From NCBI RefSeq assembly GCF_018860565.1, contig NZ_JAHKPS010000022.1, positions 829,787 to 893,786 on the forward strand: DNA of 64,000 nt. Reading direction: 5' to 3'. The translations under genes and the position numbers were made by a program. Each line of letters begins with the position of its first letter. Within the stretch, counting starts at the first letter, position 1. The notes under the pieces were generated by a model, which was not told the origin of the DNA, made no database searches, and was given only the letters and a program-made list of their open reading frames with translations. Positions 1-7,388 of this stretch are shown piece by piece. Source of the DNA: Winogradskyella psychrotolerans. GTDB taxonomy: Bacteria > Bacteroidota > Bacteroidia > Flavobacteriales > Flavobacteriaceae.

Positions 1-525
1 TTTTTTTTTTTTTTTTTTGAGTTTTTTGTTTTTAAAGTTGTCAGGTGATTTTCCTGAATAAATGTCTGTGGTAAGATTTTTGTTATTTCTATATCATTGC
101 TAGAGCCTTGTTGTAGCATACTGTTTTATTATGTTTGCTACTTCTAAATTAGAGGTGTCAATACTATAACCTCTAGTGAGATATATTAATGGTATTAGAG
201 GAGGGGTTTCTTAATGATATTGACGCGATTATCGATTATGCCTATTAGGCAAATGGGTTTGCTATAAAAGCCTAATTCTTATATTTTTATTGTCTTTATA
301 AAACATAAAGTAAAGGGGGATGTTAGAGGTGGGTTTAAATGGAATTAAAAGTTGTGATTATGATGAAATTTTAGCTGTAAGAATTAGTAATTGAGTACTT
401 TTGTGTAATTTAAAAATTAAAGAAAGAAGTTTTAAAAGTAAATGTTGTTATTAGATGCGTAGATGTGTTTATTTTTGTTGCGGGATGGTGGTATCTGTTA
501 TTATGAAATTTGAAAAACATTAATA
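1..525. other. Gene-free leader region upstream of the sulfate-activation genes
   Basis: No convincing coding region on either strand. Positions 1-18 are an unbroken T tract, possibly a contig edge. A promoter-like pair lies at 107-137. Just downstream, TAGAGGT (150-156) and ACCTCTA (169-175) form a 7-bp inverted repeat with a 12-nt loop. The motif TTAGAGG recurs near 194 and 323. A 19-codon ATG frame at 189-248 has no cysteine and no recognisable family, so it is not called. GCCTATTAGGC at 240-250 is a short perfect palindrome of unknown meaning. If the promoter is real, the first gene at 526 has a leader of about 380 nt. Confidence 0.6.
107..137 (+). promoter_or_regulatory. Bacteroidota-type promoter in front of the DUF2061-cysCDN genes
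   Basis: CTTG at 107-110 and TATGTTTG at 130-137, separated by 19 bases, match the Bacteroidota consensus (TTTG, about 19 bases, TAnnTTTG). Transcription would start near 143-146. The first gene begins at 526, so either the leader is long or this drives a short untranslated RNA. Confidence 0.55.
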
Positions 526-957
526 TTGAAATTTAGTAAACGACATTTAGCTAAAACAATTACTTGGCGTATTATAGGAACCTTGGATACCATGCTGTTG
601 TCTTGGTTTATATCTGGTAATTTTTCTATAGGCATGAAAATGGGGCTTTATGAAATGGTCACTAAAATGGTATTGTATTATTTGCATGAACGCGTTTGGT
701 TTAAGTCAACCATAAAGTCGTCTAATAAACGCCATATTTTGAAAACGTTCTCTTGGCGTGGAGTAGGTACTTTAGATACTATTATTTTAGGTTGGGTAAT
801 TTCAGGGAATCCTCTAACAGGTTTGAAAATTGGTGGAGCAGAAGTGGTAACAAAAATGTTGTTATATTTTGGTCATGAGAAATTATGGTATCAAATTAAT
901 TTTGGTTTGGATCAGAGGAATAAAAGAAAACAGGTGAAAAACGTTAATGAATTATGA
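526..957 (+). CDS. DUF2061 family membrane protein with two tandem domains
   Basis: The 143-residue protein consists of two copies of the DUF2061 unit (about residues 5-62 and 68-128). Each copy has a K-R-H opening, the motif GTLDT, a W-(F/V)-I-S-G-N segment, then VTKM, a hydrophobic stretch and an H-E-(R/K)-(V/L)-W end. Each copy has about two membrane-spanning stretches, so four in all. The start is TTG; an ATG 23 bases upstream runs into a stop. The stop overlaps the cysC start (ATGA at 954-957), so the two are translationally coupled. The biochemical role is unknown. Its place ahead of cysC, cysD and cysN suggests a part in sulfate handling, for example uptake or membrane association, but that is inference. 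Confidence 0.85.
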   Translation: MKFSKRHLAKTITWRIIGTLDTMLLSWFISGNFSIGMKMGLYEMVTKMVLYYLHERVWFKSTIKSSNKRHILKTFSWRGVGTLDTIILGWVISGNPLTGLKIGGAEVVTKMLLYFGHEKLWYQINFGLDQRNKRKQVKNVNEL

Positions 958-1544
958 GCTTAAATACGGTTAGACATAATTATAAAATTACAAAAAAAGA
1001 TCGTGAAAATTTAAATGGGCATCGTTCTTTATTATTGTGGTTTACGGGATTGTCAGGTTCTGGTAAATCTACATTAGCTAATTTGGTAGAGATGGAGCTT
1101 CATAAAAAAGGGGTTTCAACGTTTAGTTTAGATGGGGATAATATTAGACAAGGTATTAATAAAGATTTAAGTTTTGCGCCCGAAGATCGTACTGAAAATA
1201 TTAGACGAATAGCCGAAATTGGTCATTTAATGGTTGAGGCAGGTGTGGTAACTTTAGCCGCTTTTGTATCGCCTTATATTGAAGACCGAGAGAATATAAA
1301 AAACATTGTAGGAGTAGATAATTTTGTTGAAATTTACATTAATACGTCATTAAAGGAGTGTGAACGAAGAGATGTTAAGGGCTTGTATAAAAAAGCACGA
1401 GCAGGAGAAATTAAAAATATGACAGGTATTTCGGCTCCTTATGAGGCTCCAACTAACCCAGACATAGAAGTTGTAACAGATCATCAAGATGTAGAAACAT
1501 CTGTTCAAACCATTTTAGACTTTATTATTCAAAAATTAAAATAA
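954..1544 (+). CDS. cysC: Adenylylsulfate (APS) kinase
   Basis: Cytoplasmic kinase that phosphorylates APS at the 3' position with ATP to give PAPS. The 196-residue length is normal for the family. The Walker A loop GLSGSGKST lies at about residues 32-40. It is followed by LDGDNIR, the FVSPY segment, and the family motif around GLYKKARAGEIKNMTGI with the APP-like turn SAPYEAP. The start ATG overlaps the preceding stop by 4 bases, and cysD begins 5 bases after the stop. With cysD and cysN it forms a complete route from sulfate to PAPS, the donor for both sulfate reduction and sulfotransferases. Confidence 0.96.
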   Translation: MSLNTVRHNYKITKKDRENLNGHRSLLLWFTGLSGSGKSTLANLVEMELHKKGVSTFSLDGDNIRQGINKDLSFAPEDRTENIRRIAEIGHLMVEAGVVTLAAFVSPYIEDRENIKNIVGVDNFVEIYINTSLKECERRDVKGLYKKARAGEIKNMTGISAPYEAPTNPDIEVVTDHQDVETSVQTILDFIIQKLK

Positions 1545-1549
1545 AAAAC

Positions 1550-2455
1550 ATGAGTAATTACGTGATTAATCATTTAAAAGAATTAGAATCAGAAGCTATT
1601 TTTGTGATTAGAGAAATTGCAGCGCAATTTGAAAATCCAGTATTATTATTTTCTGGTGGTAAAGATTCTATTTTACTAACGCATTTAGCTAAAAAAGCAT
1701 TTTTTCCTGCAAAAATACCCTTCCCTTTAGTCCATATCGATACAGGGCATAATTTTCCTGAAACGATTGCTTTTAGAGATCAATTAGTCGAAAAATTAGG
1801 CGTAAAACTTATTGTTGGATCTGTACAGGAATCAATTGACAAAGGGAGAGCTAAAGAGGAAACAGGTGCTGACGCTTCACGTAATTCTCTGCAAATAGTG
1901 TCGCTTTTAGATGCTATTGAAGAATATAAGGTTGATGCTGCAATGGGAGGTGCAAGACGCGATGAAGAAAAAGCACGTGCTAAAGAACGTTTCTTCTCTC
2001 ATAGAGATGAATTTGGACAATGGGATCCTAAAAATCAAAGACCAGAGTTATGGAATCTTTTTAATGGTCGAAAAAATTACGGAGAGCATTTTAGAGTGTT
2101 TCCTATTTCTAATTGGACCGAAATGGATGTATGGGAATATATTAAATTAGAAAATATTGATTTGCCATCGCTTTATTTTTCGCACCAACGCGATTGTGTA
2201 GTTAGGGATGGTGTAATATTGGCAAATTCAGAATTTATTAAGTTAAAGGAAAATGAAGAAGTGGTGAATATGACCATTCGTTACCGTACTTGTGGTGATA
2301 TGCCAATTACTGGAGCTGTAGAATCTGAAGCAGATAATTTAGATAAGATTATTGAAGAAATTGCAACAACTAGAACGACAGAACGTGGTGGACGTGCAGA
2401 TGATAAACGTGCAGAAACAGCCATGGAAGATCGTAAAAAACAAGGGTACTTTTAA
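1550..2455 (+). CDS. cysD: Sulfate adenylyltransferase subunit 2
   Basis: Catalytic subunit of the heterodimeric ATP sulfurylase (PP-loop, PAPS-reductase-like fold) that makes APS from ATP and sulfate with CysN. The PP motif LFSGGKDSILL sits at about residues 33-43. Other family segments are HIDTGHNFPET, GGARRDEEKARAKER, the EYIKLENIDLPSLYFSHQR region and the arginine-rich C-terminus ending near KQGYF. The 301-residue length is normal. It lies 5 bases behind cysC. A 123-base gap carrying a palindromic repeat separates it from cysN, which is unusual for two subunits of one enzyme. Confidence 0.96.
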   Translation: MSNYVINHLKELESEAIFVIREIAAQFENPVLLFSGGKDSILLTHLAKKAFFPAKIPFPLVHIDTGHNFPETIAFRDQLVEKLGVKLIVGSVQESIDKGRAKEETGADASRNSLQIVSLLDAIEEYKVDAAMGGARRDEEKARAKERFFSHRDEFGQWDPKNQRPELWNLFNGRKNYGEHFRVFPISNWTEMDVWEYIKLENIDLPSLYFSHQRDCVVRDGVILANSEFIKLKENEEVVNMTIRYRTCGDMPITGAVESEADNLDKIIEEIATTRTTERGGRADDKRAETAMEDRKKQGYF

Positions 2456-2476
2456 TAGAAAATAGGTTTTAGTTGT

Positions 2477-2510
2477 GAGTATTGTCCCCTTGAGGGGGCT
2501 TAAGGAGTGT
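2477..2510. repeat. 34-bp palindromic intergenic repeat, copy 1
   Basis: Begins GAGTATTGTCCCCTTGAGGG and ends AAGGAGTGT. It matches copy 2 at 3854-3887 at 31 of 34 positions. The core GTCCCC-TTGA-GGGGGC can fold into a 6-bp stem with one G-U pair. It lies between cysD and cysN. The GC-rich core stands out from the AT-rich surroundings. Confidence 0.8.
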
Positions 2511-2578
2511 ATTAAAAAAGAAATAAAACCTACTATAAATATTCACAGCCAGCAGAAAATAATAAAGAGAACAAAAAC

Positions 2579-3835
2579 ATGGATTATCAAGATATAGAAT
2601 TATTACGTTTTACAACAGCAGGAAGTGTAGATGATGGAAAAAGTACACTAATTGGACGTTTATTGTACGATAGTAAATCAATATTTCAAGACCAATTAGA
2701 TGCTGTGGAGGAGTCTAGTAAATCTAAAGGGTTTGATTATGTAGATTTGTCATTACTTACGGATGGTTTAAAATCGGAACGCGAGCAGGGTATTACAATT
2801 GATGTGGCCTATCGTTATTTTGCAACACCAAAGCGTAAATTTATCATTGCAGATACACCTGGTCATATACAATATACTAGAAATATGGTGACTGGTGCGT
2901 CTACTGCAAACTTAGCCATTATACTAATAGATGCACGAAAAGGGATGTTGGAACAAACACATAGACATGCCTTTATTGCGTCATTGTTACGTATTCCTCA
3001 TGCTATTGTATGTATTAACAAAATGGACTTGGTTGATTATAGTGAAGAAACGTACAATACGATTGTTTCAGATTTTAAATCCTTTTCTTCTAAATTAGGA
3101 ATTAAGGATATTCAATTTATTCCTATTTCGGCTTTAAATGGAGACAATGTCGTTAACCGTTCTGAAAATATGGATTGGTATCAAGGAAGTACATTAATGT
3201 ATCATTTAGAAACTGTCCATATTTCTAGTGACCATAATTTGGTTGATTGTCGTTTCCCTATTCAATCGGTAATTCGACCTCATACTTTAGAAAATCAAGA
3301 TTATAGAGGTTTTGCTGGTCGTATTGATGGTGGGGTTTTTAAACCTGGTGACAAAGTCAAATCATTACCTTCTGGCTTTGTGTCAACCATAAAAACAATA
3401 GAGCTGAATGGAGAACAAATTTCGGAAGCATTTGCTCCGATGTCTGTAACTATGACTCTAGAAGACGAAATAGATAACAGTCGTGGGGATATGATTGTGC
3501 GTGAAAATAATGTACCAGAAATTAGTCAAGATTTAGAGGTGTTAGTGACTTGGATGAGTACAAAACCAATTCAGGCGCGTACCAAAGTGGTGATTAAACA
3601 CACAACTAATGAATCTATTGGTATGGTTAAGGAATTAAAATACAAAATAGATATTAATACGTTGCATAGAATAGAAGGTATTGATAGGTTGGAGATGAAT
3701 GATATAGCAAGGATGTCTATTAGAACCGCTAAGCCTGTATTTTATGATGCTTATAAGAAAAATCGTCAAACCGGAAGTATTATTATTATAGATGAACAAA
3801 CCAATGAAACCATTGGTGCTGGGATGATTATTTAA
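2579..3835 (+). CDS. cysN: Sulfate adenylyltransferase subunit 1 (GTPase)
   Basis: EF-Tu-like GTPase subunit of ATP sulfurylase; GTP hydrolysis drives APS formation by CysD. The G motifs are clear: GSVDDGKST (about residues 16-24), DTPGH with IQYTRNM (about 91-103) and NKMD (about 146-149), followed by beta-barrel domains. At 418 residues it is the stand-alone form, without the C-terminal APS kinase of CysNC fusions, which fits the separate cysC. Both flanks carry copies of the 34-bp palindromic repeat. Confidence 0.96.
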   Translation: MDYQDIELLRFTTAGSVDDGKSTLIGRLLYDSKSIFQDQLDAVEESSKSKGFDYVDLSLLTDGLKSEREQGITIDVAYRYFATPKRKFIIADTPGHIQYTRNMVTGASTANLAIILIDARKGMLEQTHRHAFIASLLRIPHAIVCINKMDLVDYSEETYNTIVSDFKSFSSKLGIKDIQFIPISALNGDNVVNRSENMDWYQGSTLMYHLETVHISSDHNLVDCRFPIQSVIRPHTLENQDYRGFAGRIDGGVFKPGDKVKSLPSGFVSTIKTIELNGEQISEAFAPMSVTMTLEDEIDNSRGDMIVRENNVPEISQDLEVLVTWMSTKPIQARTKVVIKHTTNESIGMVKELKYKIDINTLHRIEGIDRLEMNDIARMSIRTAKPVFYDAYKKNRQTGSIIIIDEQTNETIGAGMII

Positions 3836-3853
3836 CAACTACGTTTTGTAGTG

Positions 3854-3887
3854 GAGTATTGTCCCCTTGAGGGGACTTTAGGGGTGT
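3854..3887. repeat. 34-bp palindromic intergenic repeat, copy 2
   Basis: Second copy of the element at 2477-2510, in the same orientation, 19 bases after the cysN stop. Its core GTCCCC-TTGA-GGGGAC is a perfect 6-bp inverted repeat. Differences from copy 1 fall at three positions only, one of which keeps the stem paired (G-C here against G-U). There is no U run, so it is not a classic terminator. Confidence 0.8.
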
Positions 3888-3925
3888 TTTTCAATCAAGA
3901 GAATCTTATACTTACGTTTTAATAT

Positions 3926-4714
3926 ATGAACAATAATTTAGAAATAGCAATCGGAGCAGCCCTAGAAGCAGGAAAAGCAATTCTCGACATCTATTATTCC
4001 AATGATTTTCAAGTAGAACTAAAAGGTGACGATTCGCCTTTAACCAAAGCAGATATCGCATCGCATAATGTAATTATGTCGCACTTAAGCACTACTGGTA
4101 TTCCTGTTTTATCTGAAGAAGGGAAGTCAATACCTTATGAAGAACGAAAGGATTGGGAGCAGCTTTGGATTGTAGATCCAATAGATGGTACCAAAGAATT
4201 TATTAAGCGCAATGGGGAATTTACGGTAAATATTGCACTCATAGAAAATCAGAAAACCGTACTGGGTGTTATTTATGTACCCGTTTTAAACGATCTATAT
4301 TTTTCAACTTCAGAAATGGGGGCTTTTAAAGTCAAAGTAAATTTGGAAGATTATAATGTAGATGCTTTAATGCAACAAGGCCATAAATTACCTTTAGAGC
4401 GAGAAGATAAAACCTTTACCATTGTTGCGAGTCGTTCACATAGGTCTCCAGAAACAGATGATTATATCAATCAAATGCGTGAAAAGCATGGTGCTGTAAA
4501 CCTAATTTCTAAAGGAAGCTCATTAAAGCTATGTATGGTCGCCGAAGGACAGGCGGATTGTTATCCGAGATTCGCGCCAACCATGGAATGGGATACAGCT
4601 GCAGGTCAGGCAATTTGTGAGCATGCTGGTTTTGAGGTAATAGACTGGAGTACGAAAGAACGGATGTTGTACAATAGAAATGAATTATTGAATAGTTGGT
4701 TTTTGGTGGAATAG
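3926..4714 (+). CDS. cysQ: 3'(2'),5'-bisphosphate nucleotidase
   Basis: Inositol-monophosphatase-fold enzyme that dephosphorylates PAP (or PAPS), clearing the by-product of PAPS use. Metal-binding motifs are visible: LSEEGK (about residues 59-64), DPIDGTKEF (about 83-91) with the following NGEFTVNIAL, and the C-terminal WDTAAGQAI (about 223-231). The 262-residue length is normal. It follows cysN by 90 bases containing repeat copy 2, on the same strand, which fits a shared role in PAPS turnover. Confidence 0.93.
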   Translation: MNNNLEIAIGAALEAGKAILDIYYSNDFQVELKGDDSPLTKADIASHNVIMSHLSTTGIPVLSEEGKSIPYEERKDWEQLWIVDPIDGTKEFIKRNGEFTVNIALIENQKTVLGVIYVPVLNDLYFSTSEMGAFKVKVNLEDYNVDALMQQGHKLPLEREDKTFTIVASRSHRSPETDDYINQMREKHGAVNLISKGSSLKLCMVAEGQADCYPRFAPTMEWDTAAGQAICEHAGFEVIDWSTKERMLYNRNELLNSWFLVE

Positions 4715-4787
4715 GAAAGCTTATATAATGATCTAAGGGTTTTAAAGTTACCTTTAAGTTATCTAATAAGAAGTTTTTAATTAATTC

Positions 4788-4818
4788 ATTGTGTTAAAGC
4801 GAGATTGTTTTAGTTTTG
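4788..4818 (+). promoter_or_regulatory. Promoter of the polysaccharide locus
   Basis: ATTG at 4788-4791, then 19 bases, then TAGTTTTG at 4811-4818: a full match to TAnnTTTG at the consensus spacing. The MurA-paralogue start lies 22 bases after the -7 box. This marks the 5' end of the 26-kb polysaccharide gene run. Confidence 0.7.
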
Positions 4819-4840
4819 CACTTGAATTATAATTGAGGAA

Positions 4841-6079
4841 ATGAACAACATAAAAATCCAAAAATCCCAATTAAATGGGCAGGTTAAATTAAGTGGAGCA
4901 AAAAATAGTGCTTTACGATTATTAGCAGCTAGTTTGTTAACGGGAGACGATATAGAGCTAACTAATTTTCCTAATGGATTATTAGATGTGCAGGTACATT
5001 TAAAAATGTTGGAGGTCCTTGGTAAAAACTACACTACTGAATTAGACTCAGTAAGAGTTACTGAAGATAGAAATAAAACCACCAATCATTTGCTGTGGGA
5101 AGATAGATCTATAAGAAATACCTTATTGATTTTAGGCGCTCTGACTGCACGCACGGGAGAAGGGCGTGTGCCTTTACCAGGCGGATGTAAGTTAGGAGAA
5201 AGAAAGTATGATCTTCATGTAATGCTTCTTGAGAATTTAGGAGCTAAAGTGTGGGAAGAAGATGATTATTTATGTGCAAAAGTAGATGGGAAATTAAAAG
5301 GTACAGATATTGTTCTACCTATGCGCTCAACAGGTGCGACAGAAAATTCAATAATCTGTGCGTCTCTGGCAATAGGTAAAACCACGATATGGAACCCGCA
5401 TATTAGGCCTGAGATCATCGATCTTATAGATATGCTTAATAAAATGGGAGCAAAGATTAAGGTGTTTGGTCAAAAATGTATCGAAATTGAAGGCGTACCT
5501 GAATTGAACGGTGTAAAACATAGTGTAATTCCTGATAATATGGAAGCCTTGACTTGGGCTATTGGAGCCGTTATCACTAACGGAGATGTAGAGATTCAAA
5601 ACTTTCCATTTGAGCATTTAGAAGTGCCATTAGTCTTTTTAAGAGAAAGTGGAATGAAGTTTTACCGCGGAGAAAATAGTTTAATTGTCCGTGGAGGCGA
5701 GTCTTACCCAATAGAAATAAGTACAGGGCCTTATCCGGGTATCAATTCAGATATGCAGCCTTTATTTGCTGTATATGGTGCAATGAGCAAAGGGGAATCT
5801 AAAATAATAGATTTAAGGTTTCCTGGGAGATATGGCTACGCAGAGGAATTGGCTAAAATGGGAATGCAATATAAAGTGGATGGAGATATGTTGGTGATTG
5901 ATGGCGGAGTACCTTTAAAAGGAGCAACAGTGACGGCTTTAGATTTAAGAGCTGGTATTGCCTTATTGTTGGCAGGTATGGTTGCTGATGGAGAAACGAT
6001 TATTGAAAATGCTTGGCAAATTGGCCGAGGTTATGAAAACCTAGAAAGTAAATTGAAAGGCTTAGGGGTTGATATTTAA
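4841..6079 (+). CDS. murA: MurA paralogue (enolpyruvyl transferase acting on a UDP-aminosugar)
   Basis: Member of the UDP-GlcNAc 1-carboxyvinyltransferase family, which moves enolpyruvate from PEP to the 3-OH of UDP-GlcNAc. Active-site features look intact: GAKN near residues 19-22, the mobile-loop PGGCKLG with Cys at residue 116 (E. coli Cys115), an NSDMQ segment in place of PTDMQ, the arginine-bearing RFPGRYGYAEEL region, DLRAG, and the C-terminal GRGYENLESKL. At 412 residues it is shorter than the usual 420-440. It is the first gene of the polysaccharide locus, behind its own promoter, with MurB two genes away. I infer it makes a lactyl sugar precursor for the polysaccharide rather than serving cell-wall synthesis. 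It could still be the only murA in the genome; that needs the rest of the chromosome. Confidence 0.85.
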   Translation: MNNIKIQKSQLNGQVKLSGAKNSALRLLAASLLTGDDIELTNFPNGLLDVQVHLKMLEVLGKNYTTELDSVRVTEDRNKTTNHLLWEDRSIRNTLLILGALTARTGEGRVPLPGGCKLGERKYDLHVMLLENLGAKVWEEDDYLCAKVDGKLKGTDIVLPMRSTGATENSIICASLAIGKTTIWNPHIRPEIIDLIDMLNKMGAKIKVFGQKCIEIEGVPELNGVKHSVIPDNMEALTWAIGAVITNGDVEIQNFPFEHLEVPLVFLRESGMKFYRGENSLIVRGGESYPIEISTGPYPGINSDMQPLFAVYGAMSKGESKIIDLRFPGRYGYAEELAKMGMQYKVDGDMLVIDGGVPLKGATVTALDLRAGIALLLAGMVADGETIIENAWQIGRGYENLESKLKGLGVDI

Positions 6080-6093
6080 TACAAAATAGTATT

Positions 6094-7386
6094 TTGAGTA
6101 CTTTTCTAAAAGATATTTTAAGCGTTGGTGTTTCCAAAATACTAATCATTTTATTTGGTCTCATAACTTCAATCATAGTGGCTCGAGTTCTTGGTCCTGA
6201 GCGGAATGGTATTATTGCTGCATTATTAGTATACCCATCTCTTTTTATGTCTATTGGTTCTTTGGGCATCAGACAATCAACCACCTATTTTTTAGGTAAA
6301 AATATCTTTACAGAAGGTCAAATTAAAACGGCCATAACTCAAATTTGGTTATTTACCACAGTGTTTAGTGTTGCTATTTGTTTTTTGCTTATTAGATATT
6401 TAAGCAAATCGGGAGAGAATATGTGGTTGGTTGTTTTAGCACTTCTGCCAATACCTTTTGCATTATTTAATACTTATAATTCAGGTGTTTTTTTGGGAAA
6501 AAATCAGATTAGTACATTTAATAAGATAAATTGGATTCCGACTCTAATTATTTTTGGTGTTACTTCAGTTTTAGTAATGTGGTTTTCGTTTGGTATTTCA
6601 GGATATCTCATTGCATTAACTGCTGGTCCATTGTTTGTTAGCGGTATTTTATTATTTAAAAATAAATTTATTCGAGCTTTTAGTTTTAATTATAATTGGG
6701 TAATTATAAAAAAAATGTTGTCACTTGGTTTGGTTTATGCACTTGCCTTGTTGGTCATTAATTTGAATTATAGAATTGACATTATATTATTAGATAATTT
6801 AAGTTCAGCTTTTGAAACAGGAATTTATTCAAAAGGTGTGAGTGTTACAGAATATTTATGGCAAATACCGATGTTATTAAGTACTGTAGTGTTTGCAAGG
6901 AGTGCTGTATCCAAAGATGATAGAGCATTTTCTTTGAAAGTCGCTCAGTTGTTAAGATTATCATTTTTAGCAATTGGTTTAGTTGCTTTTGCTTTGTTTT
7001 TGCTGTCTAAATTTGTCATCATATTAATGTATGGAGAGTCTTTTGAAGGAAGTGTTATGGTGCTTAACATGCTTCTGCCAGGTGTATTATTACTTACTAT
7101 TTTTAAAGTGATTAATATGGATTTGTCAGGAAAAGGAAAGCCTTGGGTATCTCTTAAAGCAATGATTCCTGCGCTAATGATAAATGTAGTTTTGAATATT
7201 GTTTTTATACCAAAGTATGGTGCGGTTGGAGCTGCGTTAGCATCAACTATTAGTTATAGTTTTGCAGCATTGTTATTTATCTATTTTTATAGTAAGGTAA
7301 TAAAAATCCCAATATTAGAATTGATTAAGTATAAAAGATCAGATTTTCAACCCATTGTCCAACTTATAAAAAAACTAAAATCATAA
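6094..7386 (+). CDS. Wzx-type oligosaccharide flippase
   Basis: Polytopic inner-membrane protein of 430 residues with about 12 hydrophobic helices, of the MATE/MOP polysaccharide transporter superfamily. The N-terminus (about residues 10-30) shows the typical amphipathic lead and ITSIIVARVLGPE segment. The C-terminal part has GKGKPW and the GAVGAALASTISY pattern common in this family. It would flip undecaprenyl-linked repeat units across the membrane. The start is TTG at 6094, 14 bases after the murA paralogue. MurB follows after 2 bases, so it is embedded between the two Mur-type genes. Confidence 0.88.
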   Translation: MSTFLKDILSVGVSKILIILFGLITSIIVARVLGPERNGIIAALLVYPSLFMSIGSLGIRQSTTYFLGKNIFTEGQIKTAITQIWLFTTVFSVAICFLLIRYLSKSGENMWLVVLALLPIPFALFNTYNSGVFLGKNQISTFNKINWIPTLIIFGVTSVLVMWFSFGISGYLIALTAGPLFVSGILLFKNKFIRAFSFNYNWVIIKKMLSLGLVYALALLVINLNYRIDIILLDNLSSAFETGIYSKGVSVTEYLWQIPMLLSTVVFARSAVSKDDRAFSLKVAQLLRLSFLAIGLVAFALFLLSKFVIILMYGESFEGSVMVLNMLLPGVLLLTIFKVINMDLSGKGKPWVSLKAMIPALMINVVLNIVFIPKYGAVGAALASTISYSFAALLFIYFYSKVIKIPILELIKYKRSDFQPIVQLIKKLKS

Positions 7387-7388
7387 CG

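Noticed and set aside
1-18. Run of 18 T at the window start as a terminator
   Set aside because: No hairpin precedes it inside the window and it may be a contig edge; not called.
189-248. 19-codon ATG frame as a regulatory leader peptide for the cys genes
   Set aside because: It has no cysteine or methionine run, no family match and ends far from any attenuator-like structure.
240-250. GCCTATTAGGC as an insertion-sequence end or attachment site
   Set aside because: Only a short isolated palindrome; no transposase, integrase or matching partner copy was seen in the window.
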